DNA of 64,000 nucleotides, taken from NCBI GenBank assembly GCA_003116975.1, contig BGKB01000087.1, forward strand, positions 186,001 to 250,000, read 5' to 3'. How positions within the stretch are numbered: position 1 is the first letter of the stretch; each line of letters begins with the position of its first letter. The position numbers were made by a program, and so were the translations under genes. Of this stretch, positions 30,806 to 40,689 are shown one piece after another. This DNA comes from Aurantiochytrium sp. KH105. Its lineage: Eukaryota > Sar > Bigyra > Thraustochytrida > Thraustochytriidae. The notes beneath the pieces were generated by a model that saw only the letters and a program-made list of their open reading frames with translations, did no database searches and was not told where the DNA came from.

Positions 30806-31582
30806 CCTTGCTTTCCCAGTTTGGTGTTCTGGGATTGTCGTCTTCTCTCGGACGGTTATTGAGTGAGCATCGCGAGGCAAAAGCGGATGCTTGTTGACGA
30901 CCCTTTCCACAGTCAAGTTCATTCGACTGGCTCGAAAAGTCGCGACGATCATCCATGAGCATGTCGTGCGTCTCGTCAAGCCGAGGTGGCAGAAAGCATC
31001 TCTTTCGGCCTGGCTGATTAAAGGCATTGCCGGACACGTAGGATTCCCGAACGGATGTCATCGTCGAATGAAGAATCTGATAAAAGAGACCCGGCCTCGT
31101 TTGATCTTTCTTTGTCCTTTACACGAGAAGAAGGTTGTCGAGATCGCTTCCGCAATGTACGTGCTGCCAAATGGCTCATATTGCGTTGCTGGTGAGCAAA
31201 TGAAAAATCGGGTGCGCGTTGACTCCTTCATCAACACAGAAACCCAACGTAATATAGCATCTCTACGAGTCCTGTCTCGACCAGGACCTCAATGCTATCG
31301 TCCAGAAAAATTGGATTGATTAAATCTTGTTCATCGTCAGCGTCACCGTCTCCGTCATCGTCATCGTCGTCTTTGCGTCGCCATCGTCGTCTCCGCCCGG
31401 ATTTGTCCTAAAGGGTCGAGTTCGTTTTTGCATCAAAAACAGAGAGACAACGAACGATCGTAGCGCTAGTTGCGGAGAACCAAAGAGCCACGCGCGTGTG
31501 TGTGAACGCGCCGAGCAGGGCTGACGCCGACGCCGAGGCTGTTACGGAGCTCGCGTTGACGAGCGTCCAAACAACGGCCAGC
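30806..31582. other. Divergent upstream region, APC5 / hypothetical gene
   Basis: 777 nt between two divergent start codons. It contains a GTC/ATC-rich stretch at 31330-31400 (cgtcaccgtctccgtcatcg). No gene was recognised. Confidence 0.5.
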
Positions 31583-32377
31583 ATGAGCGACGACCGGGTC
31601 GAAACAGAGGCCACGACTTCTGAGCCACGAGCTGCAAACTTCGTGGCGAGCGCAGCAGAGGCGATCAACACCTCGCGAGAGGCGAGGCAGCGCAGCGAAG
31701 AGAAGCGGGGCGCACTCTACGAGGAGTTTGGCGAGGACACTGTCCGAGGATGGGTCGGCGAACACCAGGCGCTCTTGGCCGCAGGCGTGCTTGGCGGTGA
31801 GCAAGACGAGCAAAAGGTCGTCAAGGAGGACGACGGCTTTGATGCGTATGGAGAGCGCATTCTGGAGACGCTTTCGGATGTCGAGCTTCCCACCGAACTT
31901 CCTTGGCCCGCAGAGGGAAACTGCTTTGAACTCGTTGTTGCCGAGACGGCTGCGTGGGATTCTGCAAATCCTTTGGGCCTCGTGCTTTTGCCCGCGACAT
32001 CCGCATCGTCTTCACGTGCTGAGATGCGAGCCGTGCGAGCTGCGGACGATCATGATACACAAGAGATTGAGATTTCGTTCGGGACCGACGCCAGTATTCG
32101 CATGGGGCTGTCCTCGGAATTGACACTTCGCGTCGAGGCACGTGGCGGAAACCATGACCTCGTTGCTTGCGTACCATCTTCTTACATGACCCGTCTTGTC
32201 GGTCGGCAGAGCGAACCGTCTCTGAACGAGGGCGAGGGCAGGAGAATCCTTCTTTCCGGACCTTCGGATCTCCGTGTGTCATTTCGTGTCATCCAGCTCA
32301 GTGACGCTCGCATCGCCTGGCAGATTGCCGAGGAGGCCGCTTCTTCATCATCATCTTCATCTTCGTCTTCTTCCTGA
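31583..32377 (+). CDS. Hypothetical protein, 264 aa, poly-Ser C-terminus
   Basis: ATG 31583 (MSDDRVETEATTSE) is the first ATG of a frame open from 31496. The N-terminal half is helical and acidic (AEAINTSREARQRSEEKRGALYEEFG, then ERILETLSDVELP). The C-terminal half looks like a beta-rich domain (EISFGTDASIRMGLSSELTLRVE, LRVSFRVIQL). The protein ends in Glu-Glu-Ala-Ala and a run of 12 Ser encoded by TCA/TCT/TCG codons. There is no membrane helix or signal peptide. I recognise no family. It is divergent from APC5. Confidence 0.7.
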   Translation: MSDDRVETEATTSEPRAANFVASAAEAINTSREARQRSEEKRGALYEEFGEDTVRGWVGEHQALLAAGVLGGEQDEQKVVKEDDGFDAYGERILETLSDVELPTELPWPAEGNCFELVVAETAAWDSANPLGLVLLPATSASSSRAEMRAVRAADDHDTQEIEISFGTDASIRMGLSSELTLRVEARGGNHDLVACVPSSYMTRLVGRQSEPSLNEGEGRRILLSGPSDLRVSFRVIQLSDARIAWQIAEEAASSSSSSSSSSS

Positions 32378-33414
32378 TTTTTCTTCCCTGTCAATCATCT
32401 TTCTGTCCATCTTATTTGCAAATGAAATGAAGTAGGTAGTACGCTATCTTCACGGACGCTATCTTCACAGTCGCACGACGACTTCGAGAAGACGCTTGTC
32501 TGGTATTATACTGGGCCTTGGCCTGGCCCCTGCCTGTGCATGCATGTTCTGTCTGGTCTTCCCGTCCCGCTGTCTCTCCGCTGACCGTCCTCCCAAAGCA
32601 CGGCACACACCACAAGCTACTGCTGCTGCCGGTCGTCGCCTCACCTCCCCTCCCCGCCGCTCATCTTTTTAGGTGCGACAAGCCAAGCAATCCAAAGCAA
32701 GAAAGCAAACTCCGAAAAACCAGGACCAAGCCCTTCAAGCAAAGCGAAGCTGGCGCAGCTTGCTTGCTTGCTTGCTTCCTTTCCGCGAGCCGTCTGCCAC
32801 CGCGACCGCACATGCCCTGCACTGCAGCCAGCTGCAGCCAGCTGTGCAGCAGCTACCAATGGCTACTTCATGGCCATCCGGCTGATAAACTCGAAGTCTC
32901 AGGGTGCCTGGCCGCCGCTCCCTGGCTGCCGATTCCGCGACCGACTCCGAGGCCGCGTTGCTTGCGCTTCAATCAAGGTCGCCCACTCGCAGGAAATCAA
33001 TCACGGGCCTGCACGGGCCGCGCGTGCGCTGCCGCTTTTTTTCATTTGCTCGTCGCGGGCCTCCAGGATCCGCGGGATTCACGGCGGCGATGATGGCGCG
33101 GACGATGGCGAGCACGGCTCGAGGATGCGCGGGCTTGTCGTCGTCGAGCGGCCGGGGCGAGGACGCCTGCTTCTCCAGGTTTATGTGACGCACGCGCAGC
33201 AGCTGCAGCGGCAGGGCAAGATGCGGAGGTCGCAAGATTGAGGTTGCAGCGCAGGGTGCGGCTCGGCGAGGCCAAGACGAAAAAAAAGCAAAACCCGATC
33301 GAGGCCGCAGACCCGACCCGGTACGTGGGCGCGGCGCGGGAGGCTGCAGGAGAGGGCGCGAGCGAGCGAGCGAGCGAGCGAGCGAGCGTGTGTGCGGACG
33401 CGACGGCCGGCGTG

Positions 33415-33472
33415 GAGGCGGAGATGGAGATGGAGATGGAGATGCAGATGCAGATGCAGATGCAGATGCAGA
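33415..33472. repeat. GATGGA to GATGCA hexanucleotide array
   Basis: About four GGAGAT units are followed by about five GCAGAT units, with a single clean switch between the two variants. Confidence 0.9.
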
Positions 33473-34081
33473 CGTGGGCCTGCGAAGCTCTGGAGCGCGC
33501 AAGGCGAAGGCGTGCATGGAATATCCGCGCTGCACGCGCACGCGGAGCGAGGCTCGCGCGGGCGGGCGGGCGGGCGGCGGGCGCGGGGTCGCGCGCGGGG
33601 ACGGAGCTCCTCTCCTCCTCTCCCCTCTCCTGTCCTTTCGTGCCCCGTCGCATGGCGTGCGGAGGAGATGGCATGGCGTTGGGCGGAGGTGGAAATGAGA
33701 GAAGGGCTTGCTTGGCCTCGACCCCGACACCATCTTGCTTCGAGCTCGCGTGGCGGCCTCGCGCGCGCGCGGGCTGGCGGGCGGGCTGGGTTTTGCAGAG
33801 CAGGAGCAGGGCCAGGAGCAGGAGAAGCTGGCGCGGCGTGCGGTTTGGAGAAAAGGCGGACATCGATGGATGGCAGGGTCGATCACGAGCGAGCTAATGC
33901 GCGAGCCTCGCTCCGCAGGAAGAAGGAGCCTGGAGAGGAGGGAGCGGAAAACAAGATGGAGCACAAATGGAGGAGGAGTGTTGGTATACTAGTGTAGAGT
34001 GGTGAAGGCGAGACTGACGCGACTGTTTGGACTTTTGCTCCGATCGACACGAGACAGATCCGCAACGCTGGTCCGGCACGG

Positions 34082-34082
<1 letters not shown>

Positions 34083-34119
<37 letters not shown>
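34083..34119 (+). repeat. CAG trinucleotide repeat in tetraspanin 5' UTR
   Basis: About 12 uninterrupted CAG triplets end about 40 nt before the tetraspanin ATG. The frame would encode Ser, but no ATG precedes it in frame, so it is most likely untranslated. Confidence 0.85.
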
Positions 34120-34121
<2 letters not shown>

Positions 34122-34158
34122 CAGCAGGAGGGAGGGAGTCGAGCGACGCAGCAGCACA

Positions 34159-35259
34159 ATGTGCAAATCATGTGCGCGCACGCTCCTCTCGTTCTTTGAC
34201 GGAATGATGATCCTGGTGGGCCTGGGCATCGTCGGTGTCTCGGCATACCTCGTGAACGAGCAGTACAAGCACAAGATTCTGGGCACCGACGAGTACCTGC
34301 GATGGGCCGTGTGGATCCCGTTCTGCGTGGGCTGGGTCATTGTGATCATGGCTGCCATCGCATGCTGCGTGGCCATCACGGAAAACAGGTGCTGCCTGGG
34401 CTTCTTTGGCTTCTTGCAGATCCTCTGCACCATCTTGGTCATCTTCACCGGCATCTTCATGATGGTCTTCGACCACTACAGCGACCTCACGGCGCACACC
34501 GGGGTTGGCGACCTCAAGTCAGGTCTCGGCAACTCCCTTCACCTTCTCTACGATTATCAGCTCGGTGTGTACGAAGGGTGCTGCGGCAGCCTTGTCCCGG
34601 CCCCGGAGAACTGCACGGACCCGATTCCCGACGGCATCTTTGACTACTGCATTCTCCAAGAGTCCAACGATGCCTACCTCGCTGGTTACGAGTCCGACGA
34701 TTCCTTTTGCGATGCACTCAACAACGAGGACGCCCTCAACTGGTGCGCTGGCGCCGAGGGCGCGCTCAGCGATGCCCCTACCGCCGCTCCGAGCAAGGCA
34801 CCGACTACGGCGTCGCCGACGCTCGAGCCCACGACCTTGAGTCCGACCACGGCTCTCGGCGAGAACGAGACGTACGCGCCCACCACGCTCGAGCCCACGG
34901 CGGCGCCCACCCTTGAGCCCACCACCGAGTCCCCTACGGCCTCCGAGTATAACCCGGCGGGTGATGACTTTCACTCCTTCCAGGTCGCCTGGTACAACTA
35001 CTCGCACGCCTTCCTCTTTCCCGTGGGAATCGCTTTTCTGTGCTTTGGCTTCATCACCTTTCTCACCTCGGTCATTTCGTGCTGCCTTGCCTGCCGCAAG
35101 AAGCGCGATGACGGCGACTACGAAAAGGTTGGCGCCACCGCTGCTGCCTCCAAGAAGAACAAGGAGAAGGAAGCCGAGATGACGGCCCTCAAGAAGGACG
35201 CCGAGACCGGTGATGCCGAGACCGGTGACGCCGAGAAGGAGTCCCTCACGATGACCTAG
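34159..35259 (+). CDS. Tetraspanin-like membrane protein
   Basis: ATG 34159 (MCKSCARTLLSFFDGMMILVG) gives 366 residues. Three hydrophobic helices lie in the first ~125 residues (GMMILVGLGIVGVSAYLV; WVIVIMAAIACCVAI; GFLQILCTILVIFTGIFMMV). A large extracellular loop follows, with the tetraspanin CCG motif (YEGCCGS). The fourth helix is near residue 305 (FPVGIAFLCFGFITFL). A CCLACRKK juxtamembrane cluster suggests palmitoylation. The large loop carries a Thr/Pro/Glu-rich mucin-like insert (residues ~215-270, repeats of LEPTT) not found in typical tetraspanins. The cytosolic tail is Lys/Glu-rich with two AETGD repeats. Tetraspanins organise membrane microdomains. Confidence 0.85.
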   Translation: MCKSCARTLLSFFDGMMILVGLGIVGVSAYLVNEQYKHKILGTDEYLRWAVWIPFCVGWVIVIMAAIACCVAITENRCCLGFFGFLQILCTILVIFTGIFMMVFDHYSDLTAHTGVGDLKSGLGNSLHLLYDYQLGVYEGCCGSLVPAPENCTDPIPDGIFDYCILQESNDAYLAGYESDDSFCDALNNEDALNWCAGAEGALSDAPTAAPSKAPTTASPTLEPTTLSPTTALGENETYAPTTLEPTAAPTLEPTTESPTASEYNPAGDDFHSFQVAWYNYSHAFLFPVGIAFLCFGFITFLTSVISCCLACRKKRDDGDYEKVGATAAASKKNKEKEAEMTALKKDAETGDAETGDAEKESLTMT

Positions 35260-35717
35260 ACGTTAAGCAATCATTCATTTACGGCGCGGTTTCTTCAAGT
35301 GATTCCCAAAGGACGAACACCATAGTAGTAAAGAGAACTCTTGAAGAATAAGTCTGGCTTGAAAGAGTATCTAAATGTACAAATACATCACGCTCAAGCG
35401 GCGCTCAAACGACATACAATCTTTTCCTTCGTTTGCCCTCGTCCCTCTTTCACGTGGCTCGCTCTCGCGCCGCTTTTCAAGTTCAAGAAACCTTGTCTGC
35501 AAATGTCCATCGAGGCCATTGAAAATCGATCATCTTTTAGCTCCACGACCGTACGCGACTGCGACACGCACCAAGCGCTCGTTATAAGACAAGGCAGTTG
35601 AAAAAATATTCATATTCAAGGCCGACAACAGTACAACTTTGTCCAACTTAAATTTTAGAAACATTGACGCCGACTAACATAGATAACAATAATGAAAAGA
35701 TTGTCTTTTTTCTACCC
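35260..35717. other. Convergent 3' region
   Basis: 458 nt between the stops of the tetraspanin and RND transporter genes; AT-richer, no repeats or genes seen. Confidence 0.5.
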
Positions 35718-38700
35718 CTATTCCTCTCGAGTCGTCCGTTGCCCGTCTGCCAGACCATCCTGGATGCTCTCGCCGCGCTTCGAGGTTTCCATCGAGGCGA
35801 AAAACTCGTTGCGCGTTGCAATCTCCTCGTGAAGCGATAGCAAATTCTCCTGCGGCATTGCCGCCGGCCACCATGCAATCTCGTCCGCAAAGGACAGAAT
35901 ACAAGGCATCACACAGCACTGGATGATAAAGCTGTCAAAGAGCACCGAGGTCGTGAGGATAAAGGACATTTGGTTCACGACCAGCGTCGAGCTCGTGAGC
36001 AAACCTGCAAACGCAATGGCCATGATAGTACCCGCGCTCACCACTGTCGTGCTAATCTCCCAGGTCCCCCGTAAGATCGCTGCGCGGATTGCCAACCCTC
36101 GCTCGCGGTGTTCCTTAACTCGTGCGATGCAAAGCGTGTCGTAATCGAGTGCCAGCCCAACACAAATAGTGAAAGAGAGGAGCGGCACGTAGAAAAAGAG
36201 ACCGTCTTCGGACGATGAGAGCTGCGGAAAGCCCATCCAGTCGAGGATGCCGTCCTGATAGACAAGCACGGAAAGACCAAAAACACCAGCCAGGGGGAGA
36301 ACTACCGTCAGCGTGAGACGCACAACCACAAAGGCGCTTTGTAGCATAACGCCGAGCAAGACAAAGACCACGGCGCACGTAATACCAACCAGCAAGGGAA
36401 ACTCCGCAAAACTGATTCGCATGTCCTCAATCATGCTCAGTTGCATGCCTGAAAAGTGAATGCCCTCCACGACCTTTGCGCGCGGAACCGTATCAATGAC
36501 TTCGTACACTTGTTGCATAAAATTCTCCATGCGGCCCTGCTCGAATGGATCGAACGGGACGAGTACAGTGATGAGGGCCGAGGTGTTCAAGGCATTGGCC
36601 CCCTGCTTCCACGCAAATTGATACAGCTCGCACAATTCGTGCGTCACGTAGCGACAAAGCAGACCTCCTCGCCGCAAGAGGAACTTGGCCTCCGTATAGG
36701 TCACGCGTCGGCCCTGCAGCATGGCGACCGAGTTAAAGGCCGTTTTGTCAACCCCAGTCCGCTCTGCAAGAGCATTAGTGAGGTCTGCAACTTGGTCAAA
36801 CAGCTCTGGACCTGTGCGCCAATGCAGGAGTGTATTATTCTTATCCTGCGGGCCGTCCACACTGATGTACAGAGGCAACATGGTTCCACCGGGGAAACTG
36901 TGAAGCATCTTTTTGTACCAAAATCCTGCGTCAGAGTCTCTTGGGATAGCCTGAATCAAGTTGCAGTTGCGCTGCAATCGCGGCGCCTGAATTGCCAAGG
37001 GTATGACGAGTACATAGAGTGCAGTGAGCGCGATCAAGTTGCGTGGCCATTTGGTGACAAAGAGAATGAACTTGAAGTACCACCCCTTGTATGGCCCACC
37101 GCGCATACGGTGTTGTTGGTTCACGTCAGCTTCGTTCGCCCAGTCGTCCGTACCGCCTCGTTCCCCGGTTACTTCCGGAACAATGCAAGGTCGCGTCGCT
37201 CCGTGGACGCCAGAGCCGCGTCGCCCGCTACCGTTCTCAGCAACGTTCTCTAAAAGTGCGCCAGAGCTCGGACTGACTCCTGCCACAGGGGACGCGATCG
37301 CATCTGCATCACCTTCATTACTATTGAGAGGTGCGTAATCCTCGGGGTCAACCTGCATTGTTCCGCTATCTCCACAGCCCAGCCGCCTGCGCAAGCTACC
37401 CCAGCAGTCGGCACTTCGCGCGCGACATGAGGCCCAGCACCCAGCCCACGTGCTCTTGCTATCCTCGTGGTCAAAGGAAATAAAGAAATCAGGTGCAAGA
37501 AGCAACAAGGCCGGGGTATTTGTCATGTTGACAAGGAGACACATGATTACAACCGTGACGCAAGCGAGGCCCTGCACCATGAGGTCGGTGGCGCGCATAA
37601 AAAGAAAGCCGGCAAAGACGCAAATGATGGTCAGCGACGACATCATGACCACATGTCCTGCCTGACTATACATGATTCGAGTGGCCACCTCGGGAGACCG
37701 CCCATTCTTCGACTCGTCTCGCAGTCGCCGCATCATAAATAAGGCATAGTCTGTGTTCATGGCGAGCCCGAGAACCTCGACAAAGGACGCCGTGGTGGTC
37801 TGCGGGGGCTGGCCAATAGCATCCGTAAGCAACGCGAGCACGCCAAAGGTGACGGCGAGAGCAATGGCCATGTTGAGGAGAGAGATAAGCAAAAGCCGCC
37901 AGCTACGCACCATGTAGCCCAGAAGCGCAAAGGCAAAAGGCATGGTCGCTGCGTCAATGAGCTCGGACTGCTCGACTGCAGCAGTGCTGCCATCCCTTAG
38001 CATAGGGTCGGGACCGGTAATGCCTATTTCATAGCGCGATGCATTCGGGTTGAGACTTGGAAGGATGTCCGAGTTGATCTCCCGAATGAGATCGTACCGC
38101 TTTTTCGACTCAATGAGCAATGAGCCTTCAAAGATCATAAATGTAGCTGTGCCATCTGGGTTCGCGAACTGGCACTTGGCCTTGTCAAGCGGAGTGCCTT
38201 CTAAAAAGTAATACCCAAGCGCCTCGTGCCTGTATCCGATGTCGTGCTCGTCCGAGTAAGCGAGGATACGCGACATGATTGCGTGGCTAAAGGCTGAAAC
38301 CTCTGCGTTGTGGCCGATGCAATCCTTTTTGTCGCATGTGGTCGATGGGCAGGTGACTTGGCAGTCTTTGCAGGTGACATAGACAATTAGGGGTGCTGTC
38401 GTGGACTGCTCTGCAAATCGTGCCCGAAAAGCTTGCATGTCTTGATCAGCGCGTGAACCTTTGGGGGCAACCATCTCATCGCGCGCCTCGGTAATGTATC
38501 TGAGCCCGGTCAAGGCACCCCAGATCATGAGGATCACCCAGACCGCGACAATGTAGCATTTTCCGCGTTTGATGGCCGAAAACGTCTTGATGAAGAGCGC
38601 AGAGTGGGCGTCCTCGTCGGAGAAGCTCCCCAGTCGTTGCAGTCGCTGCTGCTGCTCCATCTCATGGCCTGCCAGGAGCGGCGTCTCGCGCGTCCCGGGG

Positions 38701-38729
38701 TCTCCAGCTCTCGCCTCAGCCTCCTGCAT
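35718..38729 (-). CDS. RND-superfamily MMPL-type transporter
   Basis: ATG 38729 (MQEAEARAGDPG) is preferred over an upstream ATG at 39086, whose 119 extra residues are low-complexity Arg/Ser. The 1003-residue product has the RND layout: one membrane helix near residue 60, a large extracytosolic loop with paired cysteines (VTCKDCQVTCPSTTCDKKDC), five helices, a cytosolic linker, then the same pattern again. The conserved charged helix-4 motifs are present in both halves: GLAMNTDYALFMMRRLRDE and VGLALDYDTLCIARVKEH. These match MMPL/actinobacterial-type lipid transporters more than Patched or NPC1, although the fold is shared. The protein probably moves a lipid or lipophilic substrate with proton coupling; the substrate is unknown. 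No helix or motif is missing. Confidence 0.88.
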   Translation of the reverse strand: MQEAEARAGDPGTRETPLLAGHEMEQQQRLQRLGSFSDEDAHSALFIKTFSAIKRGKCYIVAVWVILMIWGALTGLRYITEARDEMVAPKGSRADQDMQAFRARFAEQSTTAPLIVYVTCKDCQVTCPSTTCDKKDCIGHNAEVSAFSHAIMSRILAYSDEHDIGYRHEALGYYFLEGTPLDKAKCQFANPDGTATFMIFEGSLLIESKKRYDLIREINSDILPSLNPNASRYEIGITGPDPMLRDGSTAAVEQSELIDAATMPFAFALLGYMVRSWRLLLISLLNMAIALAVTFGVLALLTDAIGQPPQTTTASFVEVLGLAMNTDYALFMMRRLRDESKNGRSPEVATRIMYSQAGHVVMMSSLTIICVFAGFLFMRATDLMVQGLACVTVVIMCLLVNMTNTPALLLLAPDFFISFDHEDSKSTWAGCWASCRARSADCWGSLRRRLGCGDSGTMQVDPEDYAPLNSNEGDADAIASPVAGVSPSSGALLENVAENGSGRRGSGVHGATRPCIVPEVTGERGGTDDWANEADVNQQHRMRGGPYKGWYFKFILFVTKWPRNLIALTALYVLVIPLAIQAPRLQRNCNLIQAIPRDSDAGFWYKKMLHSFPGGTMLPLYISVDGPQDKNNTLLHWRTGPELFDQVADLTNALAERTGVDKTAFNSVAMLQGRRVTYTEAKFLLRRGGLLCRYVTHELCELYQFAWKQGANALNTSALITVLVPFDPFEQGRMENFMQQVYEVIDTVPRAKVVEGIHFSGMQLSMIEDMRISFAEFPLLVGITCAVVFVLLGVMLQSAFVVVRLTLTVVLPLAGVFGLSVLVYQDGILDWMGFPQLSSSEDGLFFYVPLLSFTICVGLALDYDTLCIARVKEHRERGLAIRAAILRGTWEISTTVVSAGTIMAIAFAGLLTSSTLVVNQMSFILTTSVLFDSFIIQCCVMPCILSFADEIAWWPAAMPQENLLSLHEEIATRNEFFASMETSKRGESIQDGLADGQRTTREE

Positions 38730-39420
38730 CTTGCTATTTTGCTGTTTGCTGTTGTTGCTGTTGCCCCTGGCGCAGCCGCTCCTCCTGCTGCTGCGCTTGC
38801 CTGCCGAAGCTGCGCGAGCAGGCGCGCCAGGCGGAGACTCTCTCGAGGGGAGCGCGAGCGCACGCTGACTCGCGACGCGGCGCGTCAGAGGGCCAGGCGG
38901 CACGGCCGTCGAATGGAATTGTATTGCCAGCACGCGTTGATCGCTGGGACCGTGTGCAACAAAACTGACCGCACTGCAAGAGATGGTGGGCCGGCCCCGT
39001 TCGGGACAGGACCTTTTTTTCCAACTACTACCATCGATACTCGATACAACAAAAGTAGGCCTGGGAGAGACGGCATAAAGAAGCACGTGAGTGGGCCGCC
39101 GTCAAGAGCGAACGAGCAAAGGGAGGCAAAATACAGACATCAATCAAAATCATCACATCAGCGTCAGCACCATCGTCATCGTCGTCGTTTACGTCATCAT
39201 CTATGTCTCCGCAATTTGTCACTACAAGAAGAATTCCGGCGCGAACCACCTTCTACTGCGCGGCCCACATCTCGAGAACATGACGGCGTCAAAAGAAAAA
39301 GGCAGAGAGCGCCTTCTTTTTTTTGACGAAGAAGAAGAAGGAAAAGAAAAGAAAAGAACCAAGGCGAGGCGCACGCAATACATGCATTCATGCATGCACG
39401 CACGCACGCACGCAGGCCCG
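38730..39420. other. Intergenic region between tandem minus-strand genes
   Basis: Promoter/5' UTR of the RND transporter and 3' end of the next gene. It contains GTC/ATC-rich sequence (39165-39205), an AAGAAGAAGG run and a small GCAC repeat (39393-39414). No gene was recognised. Confidence 0.5.
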
Positions 39421-40689
39421 TCAAATGTGCACCAAGCCGTTGTTGTCGGTGCTGTCGCTCGACGCGGCGGTCGAGGTTGAAATGGCTTCAAAGTCGGCGC
39501 CACCAAAACCAATGCTTCGGAGACTGGGTTTGTCGGCGGCGGGCATGGTGGAATCCGTGCCAATGCGGACCTCAATATCTCTGGAGAACGAACCAGCACT
39601 GCGAATACGAGCAAAACAGATCCAGTACGAGTAAAAGAGCACGAGTGTAAGACTCGCGGCAAACATGAACCAGCCCGCGGCGTAGCGGGGCTCAAAGTGG
39701 CTATTGGGAAGCGGAAGCGTGGGCCACGCGTAGGCGTCCCACTGGTCGTCCGAGATTTCCCCATCGTTTGGAAGCTCACGGTAAAGCTCACCAAAGGCCC
39801 AGAGCCCGTTTGCAAAAAGCCAAAAGAACATGGCCAGATAGTGCCAAAAGTCAATGGCCTGGTCTCGATGTGTAGCATAGAGCCAGAGAAGATCCATGTT
39901 GAGAAGCATCGTGGGGAAAAAGAAGGCAAGATAGCCCCATTTGGAGTTCCAGGCCCAGAGCATGTCCTTGATGCTCCAAAAGAAAAGGTGCAGGCTTTCA
40001 TACTCGCGAAAGGTGCGAAAAATGTAGCGAAAGCGGGGCGGCGGAGAATTGTGGTTGATTTGCGCCACGAGCTCGCTGCCCTGCTCGTCCCAGAAGATGT
40101 TAAGAGGGATCATGGCCCAAAAGTACAGATTGACCCAAATCACCGAGACAAGCGTCGTGTACTTGGCGATCTCGTAACTGGTATTGTAAAGTTCCTCGCC
40201 ATAGTCGTCGTCCTCGATAACGTTCTCCTCCATAAGTTCGCCGACCATCCACACGTAGTTGGCGCAGAGCCAGAGCAAGGTTCCCGTGGCCAGAAAAGCT
40301 TCAGAGTATACGTCTTCACGCACAGCCATGATGACGAGCCAGATACTCACCAGTACTGCGGACGTGCCCGCGATCATGCCCGGGTACAGCCAGTGGACCT
40401 GAGACCAGGACCAATCTTTGATGAGCCAGAGCACGAGCTGCACGTACTCGAGGCCGTTCACGGAGACGAGCCATCGAAAGGAAAAGGGCATGTGCGGGCC
40501 CTGGCGCAGCGAGTTGCCGCGCACGGCAAAGACGCGTCGCGTGTTCATGGCGTCGTCAGCGCCGAGCGAAAAGGCCTGGAACCCGTCCCCGTGGTCGTCG
40601 TGGAGGTCGATATCCTTGAGCTCGCTCGCGCTGCCGGCGCTGCCGGCGCTGCTCATGCGTTCGGTCGACGTGGCCATCGCGTAGCTCAT
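39421..40689 (-). CDS. Multi-pass membrane protein with two related halves
   Basis: ATG 40689 (MSYAMATSTERMSS) gives 422 residues. The open frame upstream (to 40992) is Arg-rich GC-driven sequence. After a ~70-residue cytosolic N-terminus, about four membrane helices form one module, and about four more form a second. The modules share a pattern: an aromatic entry (LEYVQLVLWLIKDWSWSQVHWL versus YESLHLFFWSIKDMLWAWNSKW), then a Pro/Gly-containing helix, then LWLCANYVWMVGELMEEN versus FFWLFANGLWAFGELYREL. Such internal duplication suggests a gene-duplicated transporter or channel. Acidic loops follow each GEL motif (EDDDYGEE and DGEISDDQWD). A last helix precedes a Ser-rich cytosolic tail. I recognise no named family; similar Trp-rich proteins may be known only as hypothetical proteins in protists. 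Confidence 0.75.
   Translation of the reverse strand: MSYAMATSTERMSSAGSAGSASELKDIDLHDDHGDGFQAFSLGADDAMNTRRVFAVRGNSLRQGPHMPFSFRWLVSVNGLEYVQLVLWLIKDWSWSQVHWLYPGMIAGTSAVLVSIWLVIMAVREDVYSEAFLATGTLLWLCANYVWMVGELMEENVIEDDDYGEELYNTSYEIAKYTTLVSVIWVNLYFWAMIPLNIFWDEQGSELVAQINHNSPPPRFRYIFRTFREYESLHLFFWSIKDMLWAWNSKWGYLAFFFPTMLLNMDLLWLYATHRDQAIDFWHYLAMFFWLFANGLWAFGELYRELPNDGEISDDQWDAYAWPTLPLPNSHFEPRYAAGWFMFAASLTLVLFYSYWICFARIRSAGSFSRDIEVRIGTDSTMPAADKPSLRSIGFGGADFEAISTSTAASSDSTDNNGLVHI

Larger units (their letters stand above)
32378..34158. other. GC-rich intergenic / 5' region before tetraspanin
   Basis: About 1.8 kb with GAGC repeats (33361-33390), an ATGGAG/ATGCAG hexamer array, and GGGC runs (33560-33590). 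The (CAG)n run at 34083-34118 lies just before the tetraspanin start. Long frames across it on both strands are low-complexity Arg/Ala/Ser and not credible. Confidence 0.5.

Noticed and set aside
30806..31027. Extended N-terminus of APC5 from ATG 31027
   Set aside because: The extra 74 residues show no resemblance to the family, and the conserved N-terminus follows ATG 30805 at the usual distance.
32969..33964. Minus-strand open frame of 331 codons
   Set aside because: Low-complexity Ser/Ala/Pro/Arg sequence over hexamer repeats; no credible domain.
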